A stretch of DNA of 46,548 nucleotides from the NCBI GenBank assembly GCA_028873535.1, contig JAGWIJ010000009.1, forward strand, positions 1 through 46,548. Direction: 5' to 3'. A model generated the notes under the pieces. The model was given only the letters and a program-made list of their open reading frames with translations, made no database searches and was not told the origin of the DNA. Origin of the DNA: Pseudomonadota bacterium (GTDB lineage Bacteria > Pseudomonadota > Gammaproteobacteria > Burkholderiales > Ferrovaceae). The translations under genes and the position numbers were made by a program. Numbering within the stretch: the stretch's first letter is position 1; each line of letters starts with the position of its first letter. Positions 34,339-42,428 of this stretch are shown piece by piece.

Positions 34339-35492
34339 GTGATTTCTACGCCCCCTGTCCCAAAGGCCTCGAAGGCCCGCTGGCCGAAGAACTCCAGGCG
34401 CTCGGCGTGGCCGATGCGCGCGCATCGGAGGCTGGAGTCGCTTTTCGCGGCACCATGCGCACGGCAATGCTGGTCAATCTGCAGTCGCGCATCGCCAGCC
34501 GCGTGCTGCTGCGCGTCGCCAGCGGGCAGTACCAGCGCGAGGACGACGTCTACGCCGCTGCCCACGCCGTGCGCTGGGAGGAATGGTTCAGTGCCGACCT
34601 CAGCCTGAAGGTCGAGACCTCGGCCATCCGCTGTCCGCTCAAGAGCATCGACTTCCTCACCCTGCGCGTGAAGGATGCCATCTGCGATCGCTTCCGCGAG
34701 CGCAGCGGCCGCCGGCCCTCGATCGACGTGCGCAATCCCGACGTGCAGGTCAACCTGCACCTGGATCGCAATGAGCTCACGCTCTACGTCGACACCTCCG
34801 GTCCGGCCCTGTTCCGCCGTGGCGAACGCCGCGACACCGGTGCCGCACCGCTCAAGAAGAACCTGGCTGCCGGCATCCTGCACCTGACCGGCTGGAAGCC
34901 CGGCACGCCGCTGTTCGATCCCATGTGCGGTAGCGGCACCTTCCTCACCGAGGCGGCACAGATCAGCCTGCGCCAGGCGCCCGGGCTGGGGCGCCGCTTC
35001 GCCTTCGAACGGCTGGAGGGATTCGACCGCAAGGCCTGGCAGGATCTGCTGGCAGGCGTCCAGCAGCTCGAACTGCCGCCGGCCCCCCTGCCGATCTGGG
35101 GTGCCGACATCGATGCCAGGGCAGTCGAAATGAGCCGTGACAACCTGGAGTGGCTGGGGCTGGCCGATTGCGTGCATGTCAGCCAGGGCGACGTGCTGGC
35201 GTCCACTGCGCCGGCGCCGCACGGCGTGCTGGTCACCAACCCGCCGTACGGCATGCGCGTGGGCGAAGACGAGGAGATGGCGGCCTTCTATCCCGCCTTC
35301 GGCACCCTGCTCAAGCAGCAGTTCGCCGGCTGGAACGTCTACATCCTGAGCGGCGACCTGCGTCTGCCCAAGCTGATCCGCCTGTCCACCAGCCGGCGTA
35401 CACCGCTGTTCAACGGCCAGATCGAATGCCGGCTGTTCGAATACCGCATGGTCAGCGGCTCCAACCGTCCGCCTGAACCGCTCAGGGCATGA
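34335..35492 (+). CDS. THUMP-domain class I rRNA methyltransferase (RlmL N-terminal type)
   Basis: A 385-residue methyltransferase matching the RlmL half of the RlmKL (YcbY) protein. The N-terminal ferredoxin-like and THUMP regions span about residues 1-160 (FYAPCPKGLEGPLAEEL, VDTSGPALFRRGERR). The catalytic domain has SAM motif I FDPMCGSGTFLTEAA and the N6-guanine/adenine-type motif TNPPYGMRVG. The likely product is m2G in 23S rRNA (position 2445 in E. coli). TTG at 34335 overlaps the hemJ stop (TTGA) and follows GGTGAAG; no nearer ATG suits the fold. The 3' end overlaps convergent pilU by 11 nt. Confidence 0.88.
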   Translation: MSDFYAPCPKGLEGPLAEELQALGVADARASEAGVAFRGTMRTAMLVNLQSRIASRVLLRVASGQYQREDDVYAAAHAVRWEEWFSADLSLKVETSAIRCPLKSIDFLTLRVKDAICDRFRERSGRRPSIDVRNPDVQVNLHLDRNELTLYVDTSGPALFRRGERRDTGAAPLKKNLAAGILHLTGWKPGTPLFDPMCGSGTFLTEAAQISLRQAPGLGRRFAFERLEGFDRKAWQDLLAGVQQLELPPAPLPIWGADIDARAVEMSRDNLEWLGLADCVHVSQGDVLASTAPAPHGVLVTNPPYGMRVGEDEEMAAFYPAFGTLLKQQFAGWNVYILSGDLRLPKLIRLSTSRRTPLFNGQIECRLFEYRMVSGSNRPPEPLRA

Positions 35493-36624
35493 TCTGCAGG
35501 TTGTTGGTCACGCCGCCGCGGTCCGTGTTGTGGGCCGCCTTGCCTTCCAGCTTGATGCGCAGGCGCACGTCGTTGACCGAATCGGCGTGGCGCAGCGCGT
35601 CCTCGTAGCTGATCAGGTCCCGCTCGTGCAGGTCGAACAGCGACTGGTCGAAGGTCTGCATGCCGATCTCGCGCGAGCGCGCCATCACGGACTTGAGTTC
35701 ATGGACCTCGCCCTTGAAGATCAGGTCGGACACCAGCGGTGAATTGAGCATCACCTCGACCGCTGCAACGCGGCCGGCGCCCTCGCGGCGCGGGATCAGG
35801 CGTTGCGACACGAAGGCGCGCAGGTTGAGCGACAGGTCCATCAGCACCTGCTGGCGCCGCTCCTCGGCAAAGAAATGGATGATCCGGTCCATCGCCTGGT
35901 TGGCGTTGTTGGCGTGCAGCGTGGACAGGCACAGGTGGCCGGTCTCGGCGAAGGCGAGCGCGTACTCCATCGTTTCCTTGTCGCGGATCTCGCCGATCAG
36001 GATCACGTCGGGCGCCTGGCGCAGGGTGTTCTTGAGGGCGGCCTGCCAGCTTTCGGTGTCGACGCCGATCTCGCGCTGACTGACCACGCAGCGCCCGTGC
36101 TGGTGCACGAACTCGATCGGATCCTCGATGGTGATGATGTGGTCCTGGGCGCGCTGGTTGCGATGCCCCACCATCGCCGCCAGCGACGTCGACTTGCCCG
36201 AGCCCGTGCCCCCCACGAACACCACCAGCCCGCGCTTGGCCATCGCCACATCCTGCAGGATCGGCGGCAGGTTGAGGTCGTCGAGTTGCGGAATGCGCGT
36301 TGCGATGGTGCGCAGCACGAGCGCCACATGGCCCTGCTGCACGTACGCATTGACGCGGAAGCGGCCGATGCCGTCGGGAGCCACCGCGAAGTTGCACTCG
36401 CGGGTGCGGCGGAATTCCTCGCTCTGGCGCTCGTTCATCAGCGCCTCCGCCAGCATCTCGGTCTGGTCGCCCTGCATCACGGCGGTGCCCAGCGCAGTCA
36501 CCTTGCCGTCCACCTTGAAGGCCGGCGGGAAGCCTGCCGTGATGAACAGGTCGGACGCCTTGCGCGCCAGCATCAGCCGCAGCAGATTGTGCAGGAAGGA
36601 CAGACCTTCGCTGGCGTTGTTCAT
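35482..36624 (-). CDS. pilU: Type IV pilus retraction ATPase PilU
   Basis: A 380-residue PilT/PilU-type AAA-like hexameric ATPase. Walker A is GGTGSGKST, the Asp box ITIEDPIEFVHQHGRCVVSQRE, Walker B VILIGEIRDKETMEYALAF and the His box HLCLSTLHANNANQA. It assists PilT in pilus retraction and twitching. ATG at 36624 has a strong GGAGGGG upstream and gives the usual length; upstream in-frame starts would extend it past the conserved opening. It follows pilT by 34 nt on the same strand. Confidence 0.95.
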   Translation of the reverse strand: MNNASEGLSFLHNLLRLMLARKASDLFITAGFPPAFKVDGKVTALGTAVMQGDQTEMLAEALMNERQSEEFRRTRECNFAVAPDGIGRFRVNAYVQQGHVALVLRTIATRIPQLDDLNLPPILQDVAMAKRGLVVFVGGTGSGKSTSLAAMVGHRNQRAQDHIITIEDPIEFVHQHGRCVVSQREIGVDTESWQAALKNTLRQAPDVILIGEIRDKETMEYALAFAETGHLCLSTLHANNANQAMDRIIHFFAEERRQQVLMDLSLNLRAFVSQRLIPRREGAGRVAAVEVMLNSPLVSDLIFKGEVHELKSVMARSREIGMQTFDQSLFDLHERDLISYEDALRHADSVNDVRLRIKLEGKAAHNTDRGGVTNNLQIMP

Positions 36625-36658
36625 CACCCCTCCCATCGCTGTGTCTTGCACCGGACGC

Positions 36659-37702
36659 TCATGCCGCGAACTGATCCTTGTTGGCGGCGTGGACGCGCGC
36701 TTCCGACCCGGCGACCAGGCCGCGGCGCACCAGGTCCTGCAGGGACTGGTCCAGCGTCTGCATGCCCAGCGACTGGCCGGTCTGGATGCTGGAATACATC
36801 TGCGCCACCTTGCCCTCGCGGATCAGGTTGCGGATGGCCGGCGTGCCCACCATCACCTCGTAGGCGGCCACGCGGCCGTTGCCGTCGCGCGTCTTGAGCA
36901 AAGTCTGCGAGATCACCGCGCGCAGGCTTTCCGACAGCATCGCGCGCACCATTTCCTTTTCGCCGGCCGGGAACACGTCGATGATCCGGTCGATGGTCTT
37001 GGGGGCCGAACTGGTGTGCAGGGTACCGAACACCAGGTGTCCGGTCTCCGCGCCGGTCAGCGCCAGGCGGATGGTCTCGAGGTCGCGCATTTCGCCGACC
37101 AGGATGTAGTCCGGGTCCTCGCGCAGCGCCGAACGCAGCGCATCCGAGAAACCCAGCGTATGGGCGCCGAGTTCGCGCTGGTTGACCAGGCAGCGCTTGC
37201 TCTCGTGCACGAATTCGATCGGGTCCTCGACGGTCAGGATGTGGCCGTAGAAGTTCTCGTTGAGGTGGTTCAGCATCGCCGCCAGCGTGGTCGACTTGCC
37301 TGAGCCGGTCGGGCCGGTCACCAGCACCAGGCCACGCGGCTGCTGGGCCAGTTCGACCAGCACCTTGGGCGCATTGAGCTCCTCCAGCGTCAGCACGCGC
37401 GAGGGAATCGTGCGCAGCACCGCGGCGGCACCGCGCTGCTGGTTGAAGGCATTGACCCGGAAGCGCGCCAGGTTGGGAATTTCGAAGGAGAAGTCGCACT
37501 CCAGGTTCTCTTCGAAATGCTTGCGCTGCGCATCGCTCATGATGTCGTACACCATGGCATGGACCTGGGCGTGGTCGAGCGGCGGCATGTTGATCCGGCG
37601 CACGTCGCCGTGCACGCGGATCATGGGCGGCAGCCCGGATGAGAGGTGCAGGTCCGAGGCCTTGTTCTTCACTGCAAAGGCGAGCAGTTCGGAGATATCC
37701 AT
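36659..37702 (-). CDS. pilT: Type IV pilus retraction ATPase PilT
   Basis: A 347-residue twitching ATPase. It begins MDISELLAFAVKNKASDLHLS, with Walker A GPTGSGKSTT, Asp box LTVEDPIEFVHESKRCLVNQRE, Walker B YILVGEMRDLETI, His box HLVFGTLHTSSA and the C-terminal AIRNLIREGK motif needed for retraction. It powers pilus disassembly from the inner-membrane platform. ATG at 37702 with AAGGA just upstream is the conserved start. It is divergent from yggS across 117 bp, the usual arrangement in proteobacteria. Confidence 0.96.
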   Translation of the reverse strand: MDISELLAFAVKNKASDLHLSSGLPPMIRVHGDVRRINMPPLDHAQVHAMVYDIMSDAQRKHFEENLECDFSFEIPNLARFRVNAFNQQRGAAAVLRTIPSRVLTLEELNAPKVLVELAQQPRGLVLVTGPTGSGKSTTLAAMLNHLNENFYGHILTVEDPIEFVHESKRCLVNQRELGAHTLGFSDALRSALREDPDYILVGEMRDLETIRLALTGAETGHLVFGTLHTSSAPKTIDRIIDVFPAGEKEMVRAMLSESLRAVISQTLLKTRDGNGRVAAYEVMVGTPAIRNLIREGKVAQMYSSIQTGQSLGMQTLDQSLQDLVRRGLVAGSEARVHAANKDQFAA

Positions 37703-37819
37703 TATCCTTGCGGCATTCCGGGTGGTTGCGGGAGTGGGAGCAAGGCGGGGTGCTGCAGTTCGGGCGTCAGCGCCGCGCGCGCCAAGCCCCCGGACGCCTC
37801 CGCTCATGGTGCTGCCAGT

Positions 37820-38515
37820 ATGTCGATAACGTCACAAGCCGTGCAAGAGTTTAGAAAACGCCTGCAATCCCTCAGCGGCGGCCGTCCGGTGCAGCTGGTC
37901 GCCGTCAGCAAGACCCAGCCGCCGGAGCGCCTGCGCGAAGCCTATGCCGCCGGCCTGCGGGCCTTCGGCGAGAACTACCTCAATGAGGCCCTGGACAAGC
38001 AGGCGGCCCTGGCCGACCTGCCCATCGAATGGCACTTCATCGGACCGCTCCAGAGCAACAAGACGCGGTCGGTGGCCGGGCACTTCGCCTGGGTCCATTC
38101 CGTCGACCGGCTGAAGCTGGCCGAACGGCTGTCGGCGCAGCGTCCGCCAGCGCTGCCGCCGTTGCAGGTCTGTATCCAGGTGAATGTCAGCGGCGAGGCC
38201 AGCAAGTCGGGCATTGCCCCCTCCGCACTGCCGGCGCTGGCGCATGCGGTCGCTACACTGCCGCGCCTGCGGCTGCGCGGGCTGATGGCCATCCCTGAGG
38301 CCAGCACCGATCCGCACCTGTTGCGCAGCCGCTTCGCGCAGCTGCGCGCGCTGTGCGGGCAACTGCAGGCGCAGGGGCTTGCGCTCGACACCTTGTCGAT
38401 GGGCATGTCGGCCGACTACGCGCAGGCCCTCGCCGAAGGCGCGACCCTGGTGCGCATCGGTTCAGCCCTGTTCGGCGCGCGGTCGCCGCAGACGGCCCCG
38501 GAGCGTACGCCATGA
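37820..38515 (+). CDS. PLP-binding YggS/PLPBP family protein
   Basis: A 231-residue alanine-racemase-N-like TIM-barrel protein. The PLP lysine lies in LVAVSKTQPPERL; other hallmarks are FGENYLNEALDK, WHFIGPLQSNKTR, VNVSGEASKSG and LSMGMSADYAQAL. YggS (PLPBP) maintains vitamin B6 homeostasis without known catalysis. ATG at 37820 starts the conserved region. In many genomes proC follows yggS; here a porin-like gene does, and its ATG overlaps the yggS TGA. Confidence 0.94.
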   Translation: MSITSQAVQEFRKRLQSLSGGRPVQLVAVSKTQPPERLREAYAAGLRAFGENYLNEALDKQAALADLPIEWHFIGPLQSNKTRSVAGHFAWVHSVDRLKLAERLSAQRPPALPPLQVCIQVNVSGEASKSGIAPSALPALAHAVATLPRLRLRGLMAIPEASTDPHLLRSRFAQLRALCGQLQAQGLALDTLSMGMSADYAQALAEGATLVRIGSALFGARSPQTAPERTP

Positions 38516-39651
38516 GCCGCTTGCGGTCGGGCCTGGCGGCGTGGCTGACCCTGGTGACCTGCTTTTCGGCTGCGGGAATGGAACTCGATCGTGGCGACTT
38601 CGCCGGCGGCAGCTACGATCTGCGCGGCTACCTGCGCGTCGACGAGGACCTGTCGCTCGGCGCCGACGCCAGTCCCGGGGTCAGCCAGCGCACCAGCGAT
38701 CTGCGTCGGGTCAGGCTTGGTGTCGGCGCACTCTGGGATGGCGACTGGGTGGCGCACGTCGCCGGAAACTTCGCACGCCGGTCGGCGCTGCGCGATTTGT
38801 GGCTCGAATACCGCGGCTGGCCGGTGCGCATCGAGGTCGGGCGCTTTCCGGAACCCTTCAGCCTGGGCGAGTCGATCGCCTCGACCGATTCGCTGCTGGC
38901 AACGCTGGCGTCACCGGCGGTACTCGGTCCCGATTATGGTCTGGGGGTAGGCTTCAACTACCGTGGCGAGGACTGGGGCATCGCCGCCGGCACGTTCACC
39001 CGCAATGGCGGACCCACGCTGTCGGGCCTGTACCCGGAATCCGCCAACACGGCGCGCGTCACGTGGCGTCCGCTGGCCGGCGAGCAAGGCTACCTGCATG
39101 TCGGCCTCAGTGCCAGCCAGCGCCAGGTGGCACCCGGGGCCGGCGTGCAACTGTTCGGCAGCGCCGAGTCCGGCCTGCTGCTCGGGATGGCGCCGCAGTC
39201 GCCGCTGGTCGGGGCTGCCGATCGGTACCGCCTGCTGGCGGCCGAACTGATGTTCCGCCTGGGGCCGGTGATGGGACTGGCCGAGACCATCCAGGCCCAG
39301 GTGGCCAATGGCGGCCCCGCCTGGCATGGTGCTTACGCCGAAGCCGCCTGGTGCCTGACCGGCGAACAGCGCAGCTATTCGACCCGCTACGGCACCATCG
39401 GCGGCATCAGTCCCGACCGTCCCGTCGATCTCGGTGGCTGGGGTGCCTGGGAGGTCGCGGCGCGCTGGAGCGTCACCGATCTCAGCGACGGCGGTGGCGA
39501 CCGCGGTCAGGTGGCGACACTGGGGCTCAACTGGTATCCGGTCGATGCGATCCGTCTCAGCCTGATCGCGCAGCATGCGCATCTCGAACCGGCAGGACAG
39601 GATCCCCGCGATTCCAACCTTGCGCAGTTGCTGCTGCAGTTCAGTCTGTGA
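38512..39651 (+). CDS. Outer-membrane porin resembling phosphate-selective porin O/P
   Basis: A 379-residue predicted beta-barrel. A signal peptide (residues about 1-24, SGLAAWLTLVTCFSAAG) is followed by alternating amphipathic strands and a terminal aromatic-hydrophobic strand LLQFSL. Segments TSDLRRVRLGVGALWDGDW, DLWLEYRGWPVRIEVGRF and EPFSLGESIASTDSLL closely follow the OprO/OprP family pattern (PF07396). Specificity for phosphate or polyphosphate is not demonstrated. An ATGA overlap with yggS means it has no promoter of its own within 100 bp, so expression probably depends on the yggS transcript. A hairpin follows its stop. Confidence 0.78.
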   Translation: MSRLRSGLAAWLTLVTCFSAAGMELDRGDFAGGSYDLRGYLRVDEDLSLGADASPGVSQRTSDLRRVRLGVGALWDGDWVAHVAGNFARRSALRDLWLEYRGWPVRIEVGRFPEPFSLGESIASTDSLLATLASPAVLGPDYGLGVGFNYRGEDWGIAAGTFTRNGGPTLSGLYPESANTARVTWRPLAGEQGYLHVGLSASQRQVAPGAGVQLFGSAESGLLLGMAPQSPLVGAADRYRLLAAELMFRLGPVMGLAETIQAQVANGGPAWHGAYAEAAWCLTGEQRSYSTRYGTIGGISPDRPVDLGGWGAWEVAARWSVTDLSDGGGDRGQVATLGLNWYPVDAIRLSLIAQHAHLEPAGQDPRDSNLAQLLLQFSL

Positions 39652-39677
39652 GCCGTCGCCGGCCGCCGTGCCGGCTC
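39650..39677. terminator. Hairpin between the convergent porin and S8 protease genes
   Basis: GAGCCG (39650-39655) pairs with CGGCTC (39672-39677), with GC-rich complementary sequence inside. It fills the 28-bp gap between two convergent stops. There is no T-tract; a Rho-assisted or bidirectional stop is plausible. Confidence 0.4.
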
Positions 39678-39679
39678 GC

Positions 39680-41023
39680 TCAGCGCGCGGCAGCCTCCGG
39701 GCAGCCCTGGCTGGCGAGCAGCGGAATCACACCTGATCCGCGCACGACGTTGCCAGCGGCCGCGGGCGCATGCAGTTCGGCTTTGAGCAGGGCAGGCGTC
39801 AACCCCGGCCTCGCGAGTCGCCGCAGCGCGGCTTCGGCCGCCACGAAGGGCGCCGCGAACGAGGTGCCGTCGTAGAAGCGCGGTCGGCCATCGGCCCCGG
39901 CAGACCAGATATGCGTTCCGGGTGCGGCCACGTCCACGTAGGCGCCGAGGCTGGCATCGGGGCTGGCGTTCCCAGTGGCGTCGACAGCCGTCACGGCAAT
40001 CGCCTCCGCGTAGGCGGCAGGAAACTGGGCCGGCCCATCCGGCCCCAGGTTGCCGGCAGCGGCAACCACTGCGATGCCCCGGGCAGTGACGTGACGGATG
40101 GCCTCATGCAGCACGGCATTGTCCGGGCCGGTGATCGAGACATTGATCACGGCGGGCAGTTGCGCTGTCAGCCAGTCCAGTCCGCGCACCAGCAGGACTG
40201 CATTGGTCGTGGCAGTGGCATTGGCACCGTAGTTGAACACGTCAGCGGCGAACAGCGTCGCCTGGGGCAACAGGCCGTTGACACCCGCCTCGGCCTGTCC
40301 CGTCAGCACGGTGGCGACCGCGGTGCCGTGTTCGGCGGCATTGGCCGGTTTGTGCGAATCGCCGAAGCGCTTCTGGTGCAGGCGCGTGCCGGCCAGCAGC
40401 GGACTTGATCCCGACACCGCCGTATCCAGCATGCCCAGGCGCACCGGGCGCGCGCAGCCGGCCGCCGGCCACGCCACCAGACGCTGGGCGTCACAGCGGA
40501 TGCCCGCACAGCCCGCATTGCTGGACGCCAGGCCATAGCGCTGGTTACTGTCGTAGACGCCGTCAGGATCGAGTTCATGCAGGCGCCGCAGGGCCAATTC
40601 GACCGGCATGCCACCAGGCGTCGACAGCGAGGTCACGTGCAGCCCCAGGCTGGCCAGGGTGTCCTGCTCGAGAATGCGGAAACCCAGGGCGCGGATCCTG
40701 ACCCAGGCCTCTTGGCGCAGCTCCAGGGCAAGCACCTGGTCCGGCTCGAAGACACGGCCCTTGTCCGCACGATTCACCGCATCCGGATGGCCATCGTTCT
40801 CGCGCTCGAAATCGCGTTCGATCTCGGAATCGCGTTCCTGACGGGATTCGGTCTCGCGTTCACGCGCCGAGTCGCGTTCGGCCGGTTCGGGGGCATCGGC
40901 CACCGCGCGCGGATTGCCGACCGCCAGCAACAGCGCCAGGCAGAGCAGCGGTGCGGCACGGCCACGGCCGCGGCGGCGTTTGCCGGCGGCCGGCGGCTGG
41001 GAAGGAGAAGTGGTCTGGATCAT
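39680..41023 (-). CDS. Secreted subtilisin-like serine protease (S8 family)
   Basis: A 447-residue protein. A hydrophobic signal sequence follows an Arg-rich n-region (residues about 24-43). A highly charged stretch of alternating Arg/Glu/Asp occupies about 45-78, then a propeptide-like segment (95-165) and an S8 catalytic domain. The triad is intact: Asp200 (RLGMLDTAV), His232 (EHGTAVATVL), Ser388 (DGTSFAAPFV), with oxyanion Asn325 in AAAGN. No C-terminal anchor or autotransporter barrel is visible. It is divergent from an ECF sigma factor gene across 110 bp. A role in processing an envelope protein, perhaps the neighbouring anti-sigma factor or cytochrome, is inference. Confidence 0.88.
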   Translation of the reverse strand: MIQTTSPSQPPAAGKRRRGRGRAAPLLCLALLLAVGNPRAVADAPEPAERDSARERETESRQERDSEIERDFERENDGHPDAVNRADKGRVFEPDQVLALELRQEAWVRIRALGFRILEQDTLASLGLHVTSLSTPGGMPVELALRRLHELDPDGVYDSNQRYGLASSNAGCAGIRCDAQRLVAWPAAGCARPVRLGMLDTAVSGSSPLLAGTRLHQKRFGDSHKPANAAEHGTAVATVLTGQAEAGVNGLLPQATLFAADVFNYGANATATTNAVLLVRGLDWLTAQLPAVINVSITGPDNAVLHEAIRHVTARGIAVVAAAGNLGPDGPAQFPAAYAEAIAVTAVDATGNASPDASLGAYVDVAAPGTHIWSAGADGRPRFYDGTSFAAPFVAAEAALRRLARPGLTPALLKAELHAPAAAGNVVRGSGVIPLLASQGCPEAAAR

Positions 41024-41047
41024 GGGATGCAGCAGTCAGCTTGTCGG

Positions 41048-41053
41048 GTTATA
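41048..41053 (-). promoter_or_regulatory. Candidate -10 element of the S8 protease gene
   Basis: TATAAC on the minus strand (41053-41048) lies 25 nt upstream of the protease ATG. The -35 region is not a clear match to the housekeeping consensus. It lies next to the ECF-type promoter candidate of the divergent gene. Confidence 0.3.
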
Positions 41054-41071
41054 CACCAAACGACGGCTGCC

Positions 41072-41098
41072 GGAATAAAAGTCCCGCTGACGCGTTTT
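41072..41098 (+). promoter_or_regulatory. Candidate ECF-type promoter of the sigma/anti-sigma/cytochrome operon
   Basis: GGAATA (41072-41077), with an A-rich continuation, and CGTTTT (41093-41098) are separated by 15 nt and lie 35 nt upstream of the sigma factor ATG. A GGAA-type -35 and a CGT-containing -10 at this spacing are the general form of ECF-dependent promoters, so autoregulation by the encoded sigma factor is plausible. No housekeeping promoter is evident in the same gap for this direction. Confidence 0.4.
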
Positions 41099-41133
41099 GG
41101 ATGGAAAGGCCACCTTCGGCAATCCGGATTCCG

Positions 41134-41652
41134 ATGAGCGAAGCATTCAAGACCCAACTCGTTTCACTGCTCCCGCGGCTGCGGCGGCATGCGCTCGCCA
41201 GGACCGGCACAGTGCACGCGGCCGATGACCTGCTGCAGGCGACCTGCGAACGCGCCTGGAAATGCCGCGACCAGTTGCAGCCCGGCACGCGCATGGACGG
41301 CTGGATGTTCACCATCATGGGCAATCTGCACATCGACGACATCCGCGCCGTCGCCCGGCGTGGCATCGCTGCCGATCCGGATCTGCTCGACCAGCTGGCC
41401 GATGATGCCTGGCAGCGACGCATGGAAGGCAGCCTCGCGCTGCGCAAGGTGCTGGCCGCCATGCAGGAACTGCCGATCACCATGCGCGAGGTCCTCGCGC
41501 TGGTGACGGTCGACGGCCTGTCCTATCGCGAGGCCGCCGACACGCTGGGGATCCCGCTCGGAACGGTGATGAGCCGCCTCGCCCGGGCACGTATGGAACT
41601 GTTGCGCCGCATGGAGGCGCGCGAACTCACAAGGGAAGGTGTCGCGAAATGA
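41134..41652 (+). CDS. ECF (extracytoplasmic function) sigma-70 factor
   Basis: A 172-residue group 4 sigma factor with only the two essential domains. Sigma-2 spans about residues 5-75 (VHAADDLLQATCERAWK and MDGWMFTIMGNLHIDDIR). Sigma-4 spans about 105-165 (LQ/MQELPITMREVLALV, LSYREAADTLGIPLGTVMSRLARARMEL). ATG at 41134 opens the conserved helix; longer in-frame starts lack support. Its TGA overlaps the ATG of the anti-sigma gene (ATGA), the usual sign of a sigma/anti-sigma pair. Targets probably include its own operon. Confidence 0.92.
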   Translation: MSEAFKTQLVSLLPRLRRHALARTGTVHAADDLLQATCERAWKCRDQLQPGTRMDGWMFTIMGNLHIDDIRAVARRGIAADPDLLDQLADDAWQRRMEGSLALRKVLAAMQELPITMREVLALVTVDGLSYREAADTLGIPLGTVMSRLARARMELLRRMEARELTREGVAK

Positions 41653-42428
41653 ACAAGTTCGATTTCCTGGATGAAACCCTGATGGCCTTTGCGGATGATG
41701 CCTTGTCCGAGGCCGAGCGCGCCATGGTCGCCAGTGCCGCGGCCGGCGATGCGCGCACGGCAGCCAGGATCGAGGCCTTCCGCAATTCACGCTGGGTCCT
41801 GGAGTCGGCGTTCGAACCCCTGCGCGGTGCGCCCTTGCCGGCTTCGCTCACCGCGATGGTCTACCACCTGGGCACGACCGACAGCAACGTCACCGGGGGT
41901 TCGCGCTGGCGCTGGCCGGACTGGATGCACGTGCGCCTGTCCGGCGGCAGGCTGCTGGCGGCATCCGCGCTGGCCGCTGGCCTGCTGGGCCTGACGATCG
42001 GCTACGAAGCCGGTGGCGGGGCCGTCGTTGCGCCTGCGCCAGCCAACCTGGCGCAGCTCGTCCACGCGCTGCCCAAGGAAGTCGCGGAGGTTCTCGAACG
42101 CACGCCCAGCGGCGACGAAGTGTCGGTCGCCCTCGGCGCACGCAACGCCCGGCTGCTGCCCCTGGCAAGCTATGGCGGCACGCAGGACTGGTGCCGTGAG
42201 CTCGCGGTCAGCGCCCCCTCAGGGCAAGGACTGGAGTCGGTGCAATTGCTGGCCTGCCGCTCGACCGCTGGCTGGCACGCTGTCGCAGTGGCTGAAGTCG
42301 GTCCGCACGGAAGCGCCGGCCGCGACTATGTTCCCGCCTCCGGTGGCCAGGATCTGGCGCGCGCGCTGGGCCTGGGCATGCCCATCCCGGCGGCAGCCGA
42401 AGACGTCCTGTTGCACCGTCAACAGTGA
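41649..42428 (+). CDS. Transmembrane anti-sigma factor
   Basis: A 259-residue protein coupled to the ECF sigma gene by an ATGA overlap. Residues 1-95 are a cytosolic domain opening DFLDETLMAFADDALSEAER, a pattern usual for anti-sigma factors, but without the His-x3-Cys-x2-Cys zinc motif. One membrane helix follows at about 100-122 (LLAASALAAGLLGLTIGYEAGGG). The C-terminal half, about 130 residues, should face the periplasm and contains a cysteine pair, Cys182 (QDWCREL) and Cys203 (LLACRS), that could form a disulfide. The assignment rests on context, topology and the N-terminal pattern. Its TGA overlaps the GTG of the cytochrome gene. Confidence 0.82.
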   Translation: MNKFDFLDETLMAFADDALSEAERAMVASAAAGDARTAARIEAFRNSRWVLESAFEPLRGAPLPASLTAMVYHLGTTDSNVTGGSRWRWPDWMHVRLSGGRLLAASALAAGLLGLTIGYEAGGGAVVAPAPANLAQLVHALPKEVAEVLERTPSGDEVSVALGARNARLLPLASYGGTQDWCRELAVSAPSGQGLESVQLLACRSTAGWHAVAVAEVGPHGSAGRDYVPASGGQDLARALGLGMPIPAAAEDVLLHRQQ

